Positions 9,522-18,253 of a stretch of DNA of 64,000 nucleotides are shown here, one piece after another. The stretch is from positions 240,343 through 304,342 of the forward strand of contig NZ_KQ948767.1 of the NCBI RefSeq assembly GCF_001514205.1. The letters run 5' to 3'. Within the stretch, counting starts at the first letter, position 1. The number at the start of each line of letters is the position of its first letter. The notes beneath the pieces were generated by a model. The model had not been told where the DNA came from, ran no database searches, and saw only the letters and a program-made list of their open reading frames with translations. Both the position numbers and the translations under genes were made by a program. This stretch comes from Streptomyces griseoruber (GTDB lineage Bacteria > Actinomycetota > Actinomycetes > Streptomycetales > Streptomycetaceae).

Positions 9522-10919
9522 CTATCCGTCGGCGAGTGCGTCCAGCAGCCAGTCGCGCTGTACGCACTGCTCCAGCGCGAAGGAGTCGGCCAGGGCGATG
9601 AGGTCGTCGTCGCCGAGGCCGTGGAAGAGTCCGGCGTATTCCTGGATCAGGGGCTGCCCCAGCAGGATGTGCCGCAGGAGGACGTCCGCCCATTGGCGGG
9701 TGCTGAACGGCCGGCCCGAGAAGCCCGGGAACTCGTCGGCGATCAGTTGCTCCAGCGGCTTGGCCAGTTCACGGATCACGCCGTCTGGGGAGCCCCATGC
9801 CTCCGCGCCCAGGCGGTGCTTCTTCGCCATGAAGTCGGCGAAGTGCCGTTGGTAGGCGCTGTCCGGTGCGCTATGGACAAGCCCTTGGAGGCCGACGTCC
9901 TTGTAGGTCCAGATGGACCAGCTCGCCTCGTGCCTTCGGTAGATGTCCAGCTGGTCGGCGAGCAGTTGGGCGCACTGTTCGTCGCGCGCCGGGTCGCCGG
10001 TGTACACCGGGCCGAACTCGCCTATCCAGACGGGGGTGTTGGTCTTGCGCATGTAGGCGGTGCGGCGCAGGAAGGCCTCCTCGACCTGTTCCTTGTCGAT
10101 CCAGGTGCCGTCCGTCTCGCCCGGGTAGCTGCCGCTGCGGGCGAAGCCTGCGCGGGCGTAGTCGTGGCAGGTGTAGACGGCGTTGTCGATGGGGGTGTCG
10201 AAGACGTCGAAGTCGGTGGAGTAGTGGTTGCCGTCGAGGAAGAGGATGTGGTGTGGGTCCACCGCGCGGATCGCTGCGGCGAGGCGGTCGTAGAAGGCGG
10301 GCAGGACCTGGCCGGAGTCGTCGGCGGGCTCATTGACCGGGTTGTAGCCCGCCACCCAAGGATTGTCCTTGTAGCGGTCGGCGATGACCTCCCACAGCCG
10401 TACCACCCGGTCCTGGAAGTGCGGGTGGTCCCAGAAGAACGTCAGGTGCGTGGGGTTGTCGGAGTGCCACTGGTGGTTCTGGTAGCCAGGCAAAGAGTGC
10501 AGGTCGATGACGGTGTAGATGCCGTACCGCGCGCACAGGTCCACCACGCGGTCGAGCTGGGCGAAGCCCTCCTCACGGATCTCGAACGGGTGGGCGTCGT
10601 CCTCGAAGTGGCGGTAGTTGACGGGTAGACGCAGACAGTTGACGCCCTTTGCGGCAAGCAGCGCGGCGTCGACCTCGCCGAAGAAGGCCGTCAGGAGGCG
10701 GTCGAAGAACAGCTCATGGCGGCGCTCGCCGAGCACCTCCCGTACCGCGGAGCGCATCGCGGCCTCGTTGCCCGGATGGCCGGTGATGAAGTTCTCCATG
10801 TTCATCCAGCCGCCGAGGCCGGCGCCCCGGAGCCGGACGGGCGTGCCGTCGCATGTCTCCAGCCGGGTGCCGGAGACCCTCAGCAGCGGGTTGGGGGCGG
10901 AGGAAGGTGTGGTGGTCAA
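9522..10919 (-). CDS. GH5-family glycoside hydrolase
   Basis: A 465-residue TIM-barrel hydrolase of the GH5 (cellulase-like) family, retaining mechanism. The acid/base is E197 in NPVNEP and the nucleophile is E301 in WIGEFG; RLPVNYRHF (about 97-105) and the IDLHSLPGYQN strand also fit. No secretion signal is seen, unlike secreted cellulases, which suggests a cytoplasmic exo-type enzyme working on oligosaccharides delivered by the neighbouring ABC importer. It is followed 11 bases later by the GH43 gene and preceded 55 bases earlier by the GH42 gene, all on the minus strand. GH5 subfamily and substrate cannot be fixed by eye. Confidence 0.87.
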   Translation of the reverse strand: MTTTPSSAPNPLLRVSGTRLETCDGTPVRLRGAGLGGWMNMENFITGHPGNEAAMRSAVREVLGERRHELFFDRLLTAFFGEVDAALLAAKGVNCLRLPVNYRHFEDDAHPFEIREEGFAQLDRVVDLCARYGIYTVIDLHSLPGYQNHQWHSDNPTHLTFFWDHPHFQDRVVRLWEVIADRYKDNPWVAGYNPVNEPADDSGQVLPAFYDRLAAAIRAVDPHHILFLDGNHYSTDFDVFDTPIDNAVYTCHDYARAGFARSGSYPGETDGTWIDKEQVEEAFLRRTAYMRKTNTPVWIGEFGPVYTGDPARDEQCAQLLADQLDIYRRHEASWSIWTYKDVGLQGLVHSAPDSAYQRHFADFMAKKHRLGAEAWGSPDGVIRELAKPLEQLIADEFPGFSGRPFSTRQWADVLLRHILLGQPLIQEYAGLFHGLGDDDLIALADSFALEQCVQRDWLLDALADG

Positions 10920-10974
10920 AGAGGTGGCATCCTTCTTGATGTGGCTAGGGGTGAGGCTGGGTGGTGTCGCGCTG

Positions 10975-13092
10975 TCAGGCCTGGGTAGACGCGTCGACGG
11001 TGACGAAGACCCGTACGTCCCAGGGCCCCAGGCGCAGTTCTGTTCCGGCGGGCGCGGCGGTGCCGTCCAGCACGTCGGTCAGTGCCTCCGGCGCGGTGAC
11101 GTGGGCGAGGTCCCAGCTCCAGTTGTGGACGACGTGGATGCGGCGCTCGTCAGGAGAGGTGCCCGTGGCGGCCGTGACGGACGGCGGCAGGTCCCGCCAG
11201 CCACTGCGGGGGGTAGGCGCGAGCCAGCTGGCCAGCGCTCGGGCGAGTTCGGCGCTGGGAACGGTGCCGACGCAGGTGACCCGGCCGGCGCCGTGACGGT
11301 GCGTGGTGACGGCTGCCCAGCGGCCGAAGTGCGGGTGGTCGTACGTGGTGAGCACCTCGGCGTCCAGGGCGGTGAGTCCCTCGATCCAGCGGGTGGCCGT
11401 GGCTTGTTCGGGCAGGTACAGCGGGCTGCCGGGTGCCGCGCGCAGCGGGATGTCGGCCGTCAGGTTGCTGAACTCCTCGTAGCTCGCCCCGGCGGCCTCG
11501 ACGAGCCTCCCCGGGGCCGGTTCGTGACGGGCCCGGCCCTCGTGGTCGGCGTAGCCGGTGCGTGGCCCGAGCACGAGGTGGCCGCCGGCGTGCGCATAGT
11601 CGGCGAGCCAGTCCAGGGTCGAGTCGGCGGCCAGGTACAGGGCGGGCACGACGAGGACGGGGTGGCGGCGTGCCGCCTCCTCGGGGCTCGGGCCCTGGCG
11701 TTCACCGCTCGGGTCGTGGAGCTGGCGGGCGTGCACGATATGGACCTGGCGGCCCGACTCGAAGGTGCCGCGGTAGAAGGGGTCGAAGATGCCGTGGTAG
11801 GCGTTGGTGTCGGGGCCGCCGTCGGGGTCGGCCAGCGGCGGGTACTTCTGCATCAGCCACTTGCTCGGCGTCGAGTAGACCAGCGTGAGGTCCGCGTCCG
11901 GTTCCAGCCCTGCGACCAGGGCGCCGGAGGTGTCGAACTCGGCCCCCAGCCGGGCCAGTTCGTCGTAGGTGCGACCGGGTCTGCCGCTGTGCGGGAGGAT
12001 GCCGCCCACATAGGTCTCGGTCCCGAAGTGCAGGGTATGCCAGTGCCAGTACTCGATCATCCGCGCTCCGCGCGCCACCAGTGCCCAGGCGGCCTGGCGC
12101 CACTGGCCGTCGTAGGCAGGGCGGTTGTCCCAGGGCGGGCCGATGGTGCCGGCGTTGGTCTCGGTGACCAGGAACGGCGCCTGGCGGGAGGCGTACATCC
12201 AGTCCCCGATCTGGGAGACGGACCAGGCCCGTTCGCCGTACGACAGGGCGTCCTGCATGCCGTAGTAGGGGTTGCCTGCGGCGATGTCCAGGGCCTCGTT
12301 CAGTTCGTGGTCCTCTATGCCCGGGCGGGGGTAGGAGACGCAGGTCGTCACGAACTGCTCGGGTGCCGCGAACTCGCGGACGAGGGCCGCCTGCCAGGCG
12401 ACGAACTCGGTGGTCAGCCGGGCCTGGAATTCCCGCCAGGCGACGTCGTACTGCGGCTGGGTGTTGCCGTCCGGCCGCCACAGGTCGGCCCAGGTGGTCA
12501 GCCGGTGCGACCAGTAGACCAGGCCCCACTCGCGGTTGAGGGTCTCCACGTCGCCGTACGTCTGGCGGAGGTGGTCGGTGAAGCGCTGGAAGACGCCGTG
12601 GTTGTGGAAAAGCTCCAGGCCCGGCTCGTTGTCGACCTGGAAACCGATCACCGCCGGGTGCCGGGCGTAGCGGGCGAGGATTCGGCGGATCACCCGCTCG
12701 GCGTGGAAGAGGAAGGCGGGGTGGGTGTAGTCGACCTCCTGGCGGGCGCCCCAGGGGATGCGTTCGCCGGAGCGCCGCTCGCCCGCGATCTCGGGGTACT
12801 GGCGTGCCAGCCAGGGCGGGACCGCGTAGGTGGGTGTGCCCAGGATGACGGAGATGCCGCGTTCGTGGGCGCCGTCGAGGACCGGCTGGAGCCAGTCGAG
12901 GTCGAAGACGTCGTTCTCCGGCTCCCACGTCGACCACACCGACTCGCCGACGCGGATGACGCTGAAGCGGGCCGCGGCCATGAGGTCGAGGTCGGCCTTG
13001 AGCCGTTCGTCGGCATGATCGGTGCCGTAGGGGGGCCGGTACTCGTGGTAGTACGCGGCGCCGAAGAGGACGTGGGCGGGCAGGTCCGCCAT
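10975..13092 (-). CDS. GH42 beta-galactosidase
   Basis: A 705-residue GH42 enzyme that releases terminal beta-galactose, inferred to act on galacto-oligosaccharides from plant galactan or arabinogalactan. Acid/base E156 lies in FQVDNEP and nucleophile E311 in LVTETNAG. The TIM barrel (about 1-370) is followed by the trimerisation/amidotransferase-like domain and a small C-terminal beta domain, as usual for the family (650-700 residues). The ATG at 13092 is chosen because a perfect AGGAGG sits 8 bases upstream; the longer in-frame extension to 13557 crosses a pseudogene. No signal peptide. First enzyme gene of the minus-strand glycan operon. Confidence 0.92.
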   Translation of the reverse strand: MADLPAHVLFGAAYYHEYRPPYGTDHADERLKADLDLMAAARFSVIRVGESVWSTWEPENDVFDLDWLQPVLDGAHERGISVILGTPTYAVPPWLARQYPEIAGERRSGERIPWGARQEVDYTHPAFLFHAERVIRRILARYARHPAVIGFQVDNEPGLELFHNHGVFQRFTDHLRQTYGDVETLNREWGLVYWSHRLTTWADLWRPDGNTQPQYDVAWREFQARLTTEFVAWQAALVREFAAPEQFVTTCVSYPRPGIEDHELNEALDIAAGNPYYGMQDALSYGERAWSVSQIGDWMYASRQAPFLVTETNAGTIGPPWDNRPAYDGQWRQAAWALVARGARMIEYWHWHTLHFGTETYVGGILPHSGRPGRTYDELARLGAEFDTSGALVAGLEPDADLTLVYSTPSKWLMQKYPPLADPDGGPDTNAYHGIFDPFYRGTFESGRQVHIVHARQLHDPSGERQGPSPEEAARRHPVLVVPALYLAADSTLDWLADYAHAGGHLVLGPRTGYADHEGRARHEPAPGRLVEAAGASYEEFSNLTADIPLRAAPGSPLYLPEQATATRWIEGLTALDAEVLTTYDHPHFGRWAAVTTHRHGAGRVTCVGTVPSAELARALASWLAPTPRSGWRDLPPSVTAATGTSPDERRIHVVHNWSWDLAHVTAPEALTDVLDGTAAPAGTELRLGPWDVRVFVTVDASTQA

Positions 13093-13157
13093 GAAGGGGG
13101 CCTCCTGGAGGCGAAGTTGGTGGAGGGGCGGCGGAGGGGAGGTTCCGCCGCCCCGTA

Positions 13158-13745
13158 TCAGCTGCCGTTGGCCGGCTGGGTGTGCGTGGTCCCGTCGATG
13201 GTCGTGGTGAGCGTGCCGACGGCCTGGAAGTCGTTGCCGAGCATCACGGACGGGCCGAGGGTGAAGCCGCCTGGGCCGGTGCGCTTGGTACCGGTGTGCC
13301 GCCCGGTCAGCGTCGGGTCCTCGGTCCAGGTGACGCAGGCGAGGGCCGGCGCGGTGCCTGGAATGCAGCCGAGTGCGGTGTTGGAGACGCGCTCCCCCTT
13401 CCCGGCGCCGTTGATGATGGGTAGACGCTCGCGGGACCTGAGTCCGGCGCCCCCGCGTACGTGATTCCGAGAAGTACGTACTTTCGGGTCCCTGGTCGGG
13501 CCGGGTGAACCGATTCCGCCCCAGCCGGCCGAGACACAGCCCGTGGGGTGGGTGCACGCCCCGTCCGCCGGGAGGGTCGGCGGCACCGGCAGTTCCCTGA
13601 TGTCCACCCGCGGTCGACCGGTCGCGGACGAGGCGTCGGCGGCCCGGACCTGGGTGTTGGGCAGGGTGGCGGCGAGCACCGGCGCCTCCGAGGCCGCGGT
13701 GGCTCTCGCGAGGGTGGGACGCATCCGGCGAACTCGCATGATCAT
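13158..13745 (-). pseudogene. decayed gene for an exported protein
   Basis: A minus-strand frame starts with a basic, Ala-rich leader (MRPTLARATA...) ending near VRAADAS, like a worn signal peptide, then ACTHPTGCVSAGWGGI. The natural continuation KYVLLGITYAGAPDSGPASV is in another frame (near 13400-13480), and the original frame resumes with ALGCIPGTAPALACVTWTED to a stop at 13158. Two compensating frameshifts and probable internal deletion mark it as a pseudogene. The early part resembles secreted beta-propeller (PD40-like) proteins, but this is only an impression. It lies between the GH42 and transporter genes, so it may once have bound or processed the polysaccharide outside the cell. Confidence 0.45.
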
Positions 13746-13773
13746 TGCAGCTGCCTCCCTGGTCGTTGCCTGG

Positions 13774-14673
13774 TCACTTGAGCGCTCCCGCCGACAGCCC
13801 GCTGATGATGTGCCGCTGCGCGACGGCGTAGAAGATGACGATCGGCAGCACCGCGATGAGTGAGGCGGCGAGCAGGATCTGCTGTTGCGGGGAGTCCGCG
13901 GAGACGAAGTTGGTGAGCCCTCGCTGTACCGGCATCAGCGAGCTGTCGTTGAACAGCACCAGGCCCATGAGGTACTCGTTCCAGACCCCCATGGCCTGGA
14001 TGACGGCCACCGCGGCGAGACCCGGCTTGGCCAGGGGGAGGATGATCCGCCAGAAGGTGCCGAGCAGGGAGGCGCCGTCGATGGCGGCGGCCTCCTCCAG
14101 CTCCCTTGGCTGGCTGGCGAAGAACCCGCGCATGATCAGGATGGAGATCGGCAGCCCGCCGGTGATGAGCACGAGGATGTAGCCGATCCGGGTGTTGGCG
14201 AGCCCGAGCGTGATCAGCAGCTTGTACTGGGCGATGAACGAGGCCGGCATCGGGATGATCATGATGACGAGAATGGTGGCCACGACGGCGCCTCGGCCGG
14301 GAAACTCGATGCGCGCGAGGGCGTATCCGGCCAGGCTCGCGATGATCAAGATCCCGAGGACCGCCGCCGTTGTGTAGAGGAGGCTGTTGGGCAGGTACTG
14401 GCTGAACCCGCCCTCGTTCCAGGCGGTGGCGAAATTGCTCCATTGGAAGGGGCGGGGGATCGGGTCCGTCCCCTTGTACAGCTGCTTGGCGCTCTGCAGG
14501 GATCCACTCAGCACCCACAGCACCGGCAGCAGAGCCTCCAGCGCGCCCGCGATCAGCAGCGCGTACAGGGCCATGCGGGGGCCGCGCGAGCGGCTGGGGC
14601 GGAGTCGTGGGGTCGGTTTCGGCAGCGGCCCCGCCGTCTCGGGCTCCCGTGCCCGGTCGAGAAGCGTGTTCAC
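13774..14673 (-). CDS. sugar ABC transporter permease (MalG type)
   Basis: A 299-residue integral membrane subunit of a CUT1-type importer. A cytoplasmic Pro/Arg-rich N-terminus precedes TM1 (ALYALLIAGALEALLPVLW), five further hydrophobic segments are visible, and the EAA loop that docks the ATPase is EEAAAIDGASLLGTFWRIILP. The GTG at 14673 is chosen because it starts 2 bases after the upstream permease stop and has a GGAGAAGGGA element ahead; an upstream in-frame ATG would overlap the neighbour heavily. Partner of the MalF-type permease and the lipoprotein upstream. No ATPase gene is nearby, so a shared MsiK-type ATPase is likely (as known in Streptomyces). Confidence 0.93.
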   Translation of the reverse strand: MNTLLDRAREPETAGPLPKPTPRLRPSRSRGPRMALYALLIAGALEALLPVLWVLSGSLQSAKQLYKGTDPIPRPFQWSNFATAWNEGGFSQYLPNSLLYTTAAVLGILIIASLAGYALARIEFPGRGAVVATILVIMIIPMPASFIAQYKLLITLGLANTRIGYILVLITGGLPISILIMRGFFASQPRELEEAAAIDGASLLGTFWRIILPLAKPGLAAVAVIQAMGVWNEYLMGLVLFNDSSLMPVQRGLTNFVSADSPQQQILLAASLIAVLPIVIFYAVAQRHIISGLSAGALK

Positions 14674-14675
14674 GG

Positions 14676-15581
14676 TCAACGTCCCTTCTCCGTCCGGGAG
14701 TCGGTGCTTCCGCCGAGCCTGCGCGAGGCCCACAGCTGGAGGCAGGCCAGGGCGATCAGGCACAGCCCGAAGATGACGGACATCGCGGCCGCGCGGCCGT
14801 ACTCGGTGTACTGGAAGGCCTGTTGGTAGATGTGCAGGGTGGGGACCTCGGTGTGGCCGGCAGGACCGCCGTTGGTCAGCACCTGGACCGTGCCGAAGAT
14901 CTGCAGGCCGCTGAGCAGGGTCAGCACGCTGACGATGCCGGTGACGTGGGACATGCCGGGCCAGGTGACATAGCGGAACTGCGCCAGTCCGCGGGCTCCG
15001 TCCAGTGACGAGGCCTCGTACAGCTCCTTGGGCACGTCCTGCCGGCCGGCCAGAAAGAGGATGAAGCCGAATCCCCAGTGGTACCAGACGAACACGGCGG
15101 CGACCGCGATCACGGCGGTCTTGGGATCACCCAGCCAGTTGTGCTGAAGCCCGTCGAGGCCGACCGCCTTGAGCGTCTGGTTGACGACCCCGATGTTCGG
15201 GTCGAGGAACCACGAGAACATCACACCCACCACCACAGTGGAGAACACCCCGGGCAGGTAGAAGACGGTGCGGAAGAACGCCGACCCGCGACGGGCGCGG
15301 TGCACGGCCAGGGCCATGACCATCGACACCGCGTTGGCGACGACCAGGCCGACCACGCCGTACAGGACGGCGTTCTTCATCGAGCCCCAGAACTGGGTGT
15401 CGTGCAGCACGTAACGGTAGTTGTCGAGCCCCACGAACGGCGTGTCCAGGCTCACCCCGTCCCAGGACTGGAAACTGAGCAGGATGCCCTGCACGAACGG
15501 GACCACCGTGAACAGGGCGATCATGGCAAGCGCCGGCGCCAGGAAGAGCCAGGCCGCCAGCACGCGACTGCGCCGCCGCAC
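14676..15581 (-). CDS. sugar ABC transporter permease (MalF type)
   Basis: A 301-residue CUT1 permease with six hydrophobic segments, starting with LAAWLFLAPALAMIALFTV. The EAA motif reads YEASSLDGARGLAQFRYVTWP and the C-terminus is short. The GTG at 15581 shares one base with the TAG stop of the binding-protein gene (TAGTG), showing translational coupling; the longer in-frame extension to 15842 lies inside that gene. It forms the heterodimeric channel with the MalG-type permease encoded next. Together they import the oligosaccharide later degraded by the GH43/GH5/GH42/GH78 enzymes. Confidence 0.93.
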   Translation of the reverse strand: MRRRSRVLAAWLFLAPALAMIALFTVVPFVQGILLSFQSWDGVSLDTPFVGLDNYRYVLHDTQFWGSMKNAVLYGVVGLVVANAVSMVMALAVHRARRGSAFFRTVFYLPGVFSTVVVGVMFSWFLDPNIGVVNQTLKAVGLDGLQHNWLGDPKTAVIAVAAVFVWYHWGFGFILFLAGRQDVPKELYEASSLDGARGLAQFRYVTWPGMSHVTGIVSVLTLLSGLQIFGTVQVLTNGGPAGHTEVPTLHIYQQAFQYTEYGRAAAMSVIFGLCLIALACLQLWASRRLGGSTDSRTEKGR

Positions 15582-16915
15582 TACGCGCTCTTCTGCGCCG
15601 CGTCGAGGTCGCCGAGGACCTGGTCGACCGTGCGCTCCTTGAGGACGAGCGCCTGAGTGCCCTTCTGCAGAGCGGTGTTGACCTGTTCCAGAATCTGGTT
15701 CTGGACGAGTTGGACGTCGGATATCTTCGCGGCGATGCCCGCCAGCTGCGCGGGGACGTCCTTGTCCGACACGGCGCGCGCAGAGGGGATCAGCGGGACC
15801 CCCTTGGCCCAGGCCTGCTGCTGCTTGGCAGCGGTCAGCCACTTGAGGAACTTCAGCGCCTCGGCCGCCTTCTTGCTGCGGGGATTGACCGCCGCCCCCT
15901 TGGCCGCGCCGCCGACCAGGCGCGGGGTCTGGGTGCCGTCATCGGCCTTGGGCAGCGGGAAGGAGCGGAAGTCCGTGAAGTCCGGGGCCGTCGCGCGCGC
16001 CACGCCGACGGCCGAAGTGCCGTCGAAGATGGCCGCGACGCCCTGGGTGTTGAAGAAGGCCTTCTCCACGTTGGGGTTGTCGGTGGTGCCGCTCGGCAGC
16101 GAGCCGTTGGCGATCACGCCGGCGTCCCGCAGGTCGACCACGAGCTGCAGAGTCTTGCGCCAGCCTTCGCTCTTCCAGCTGTTCTTGCCCACGAAGGTGG
16201 CGTTGAGCTCCTCGTCTGACATGTAGTTGGACGCGTAGGACTGGATCACCTGGTTGGAGAGGCTGGTCGCGAACCAGAAGGGGCCCTTGCCGGACTTCTT
16301 GATCTTCCGCATCTGGTCGATGAACTCGCTCATGGAGGCGGGCGCCTGGTCCGGATCGAGCCCTGCGGCCTGGTACATCGCGGCGTTGACGAAGATCCCG
16401 AGAGCCGGGGTCTCCCAGTGGGCGCTGTAGATGCCCGGCTTCACATGCTGCGGGTTGTCGGCTCCGAACGTCGTGGTCTTGAGCGTGGCGGGCCGGAAGG
16501 TGTCGCCCCAGCCGTCCTTCATCTGGTCGGTGAGGTCCATGGCCCAGCCGGCCTTGTAGTAGGGGGCCATGGAGTGGCCGTCCACCACCGAGTACATGTC
16601 CGGCATGTCGCGGGACTGCGAGCTCGACTGGAGCTTGGTCAGAAAGTCCGTCGGGCCGACGTCGTCGATCCTGATCTTCACGCCGGTCTGCTGGGTGTAC
16701 TGCTTGGCCAGCGCCTTCAGTGTCGCGGCCTGGCCCCGTGACTGGTTCATGAAGACGATCTCGGAGCCTCCGCCCGAGGTGCTGCTCCCGCCCGACCCGC
16801 AGGCGGCCAGTGTGGTGGCGGCCAGCCCGCCGCCAAGGGCGCCGAGGAAACCGCGGCGGGAAAGGAATGGGGTGGTGGCCGGCGAAGCCGCCTCCACCGT
16901 GTGGTCTCGCCTCAT
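15581..16915 (-). CDS. sugar ABC transporter substrate-binding lipoprotein
   Basis: A 444-residue family 1 extracellular solute-binding protein. The leader has a twin-arginine motif (SRRGFLGALGG) and a lipobox ending LAAC, so export through Tat followed by lipid anchoring on the outer face of the membrane is predicted. The mature part shows typical SBP1 segments (FMNQSRGQAATLKALAKQYT, GIFVNAAMYQAAGLDPD). It is the first gene of the minus-strand transporter/hydrolase operon and diverges from the lacI gene, with palindromic operators between. The ligand is inferred to be a plant-derived oligosaccharide; sequence alone does not say which. Confidence 0.92.
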   Translation of the reverse strand: MRRDHTVEAASPATTPFLSRRGFLGALGGGLAATTLAACGSGGSSTSGGGSEIVFMNQSRGQAATLKALAKQYTQQTGVKIRIDDVGPTDFLTKLQSSSQSRDMPDMYSVVDGHSMAPYYKAGWAMDLTDQMKDGWGDTFRPATLKTTTFGADNPQHVKPGIYSAHWETPALGIFVNAAMYQAAGLDPDQAPASMSEFIDQMRKIKKSGKGPFWFATSLSNQVIQSYASNYMSDEELNATFVGKNSWKSEGWRKTLQLVVDLRDAGVIANGSLPSGTTDNPNVEKAFFNTQGVAAIFDGTSAVGVARATAPDFTDFRSFPLPKADDGTQTPRLVGGAAKGAAVNPRSKKAAEALKFLKWLTAAKQQQAWAKGVPLIPSARAVSDKDVPAQLAGIAAKISDVQLVQNQILEQVNTALQKGTQALVLKERTVDQVLGDLDAAQKSA

Positions 16916-16971
16916 CGCGAGCCTCCTCCATGGGCCAGTGGGTGCTTCGAAACTTCACAACATGATTGAGC

Positions 16972-16983
16972 GAAAGAGATTTC
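16972..16983. promoter_or_regulatory. candidate LacI-family operator upstream of the ABC operon
   Basis: GAAAGAGATTTC is an inverted repeat of the form GAAA-N4-TTTC, centred about 62 bases upstream of the binding-protein ATG. The same core recurs in front of lacI, which supports a shared regulator. Confidence 0.5.
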
Positions 16984-17090
16984 CTCTGCCTCACTGACGG
17001 TGCACGCTAGATATGGGTCGAGATCTTCGTCAACCCTTTGAACACGGCTTGTTTCAGCAGAAGATCGTCGAGGATAGGCCCGATAGATGG

Positions 17091-17106
17091 CCGAAAAAAG
17101 TTTCGG
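17091..17106. promoter_or_regulatory. candidate LacI-family operator upstream of lacI
   Basis: CCGAAAAAAGTTTCGG is a perfect inverted repeat with a 4-base centre, about 60 bases before the lacI ATG. It shares GAAA-N4-TTTC with the site before the ABC operon, so auto-repression and repression of the divergent operon by the same protein are likely. Confidence 0.6.
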
Positions 17107-17165
17107 TGATAGGGTCCTGCCTATTAGGAAGTAGCCTGACCGGCACGTTCGTCAAAGGGGGAGTC

Positions 17166-18212
17166 ATGGCATCCGCTTCCAGTCGCGTGACACTGGCGCA
17201 GATCGCCGAGTACGCCGGCGTCTCGGTGGCCACCGTGTCCAAGGTCATCAACGGGCGCCCCGACGTGGCCCAGCAGACCCGCGACCTGGTGCTGGACCTG
17301 ATGCGTCAGTACAACTACGGCGGCAACCGTGACAACCTGCGCGCCCACCCCACCGTCGAGCTGTTCTTCGGCTTCGAACGGCTGAGCATCTACCACACCG
17401 AGATCATCCAGAGCGTGGTGGACGCCGGGTCCCAGGAGGGCGTCGCGGTGGTGGTCAGCAGACGCGGTGACCACGATCCGGCGGCCGACCCCGTAGCCTG
17501 GGCCCGTGGCCTGGTCGCCGCCGGTCGGCGGGCGGTCATCACGGTCACGGCGAACACCCTGTCGGGTCCGATTCTCGAAGCCCTCAACCGGGTCCGGCTG
17601 CCGGTCGTACTGCTCGACCCAGAGTCCCTCCCCGACGGCTCGATCGTCAGCGTCGGCGCGACCAACTTCGCCGGCGGTAACGCCGCCGCCACACACCTGC
17701 TCTCCCTCGGCCATCGCCGCATCGCCTACCTCGGCGGCACCGAGCACGCCTGGTCCAACCAGGCCCGGCTGCACGGGTTTCGCAGCGCGATGGAGGCGGC
17801 CGGCGTGCCCGTGCCGGGCGAGCTGATCCGCCACGCCGGCACGTTCCACGCCGCTGAGGGCGTCGAGCACGGTGGACGGCTGCTGGCCGTCGAGCCGACG
17901 CCCACCGCGGTGTTCGCCGCCTCAGACGAACTGGCCGCCGGCGTCATCGAAGCCGCCCGGCTGCGCGGACTGCGCGTTCCGGACGACCTCAGCATCGTCG
18001 GCTTCGACAACACCCCGCTGGCCCAGGTGATCTCACCGCCGCTGACCACCATCCATGGCCCCGTCCCGGAGATGGGAACCGTGGCTCTGCGCACCGCTCT
18101 GCGCCTGGCGGCCGCCGAGGGCATCGACTCCCACCACGTCGAGCTGGCCACCCGTCTGGTGGTCCGTAAATCGACCCGGGTGCTGTCGGCTCCGAGCGAC
18201 TCCACGCCCTGA
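17166..18212 (+). CDS. LacI-family transcriptional regulator
   Basis: A 348-residue repressor with an N-terminal LacI helix-turn-helix (VTLAQIAEYAGVSVATVSKV, then hinge helix) and a periplasmic-binding-protein-like effector domain (about 62-340; LLSLGHRRIAYLGG, DDLSIVGFDNTPLAQ). The ATG at 17166 follows AAAGGGGGAG; an upstream in-frame start at 17013 would cover the operator and is rejected. It diverges from the ABC operon and precedes the GH78 gene by about 40 bases in the same direction, so it probably controls both. Inducer is inferred to be a sugar released from the imported glycan. Confidence 0.93.
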   Translation: MASASSRVTLAQIAEYAGVSVATVSKVINGRPDVAQQTRDLVLDLMRQYNYGGNRDNLRAHPTVELFFGFERLSIYHTEIIQSVVDAGSQEGVAVVVSRRGDHDPAADPVAWARGLVAAGRRAVITVTANTLSGPILEALNRVRLPVVLLDPESLPDGSIVSVGATNFAGGNAAATHLLSLGHRRIAYLGGTEHAWSNQARLHGFRSAMEAAGVPVPGELIRHAGTFHAAEGVEHGGRLLAVEPTPTAVFAASDELAAGVIEAARLRGLRVPDDLSIVGFDNTPLAQVISPPLTTIHGPVPEMGTVALRTALRLAAAEGIDSHHVELATRLVVRKSTRVLSAPSDSTP

Positions 18213-18253
18213 ACCGACCGGCCACCCAGACAGAAAGGGAGGCGACGGCACCG

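Noticed and set aside
10618..13464. An open plus-strand frame of 948 codons
   Set aside because: Antisense to the GH5 and GH42 genes; composition is low-complexity and no motif is recognisable.
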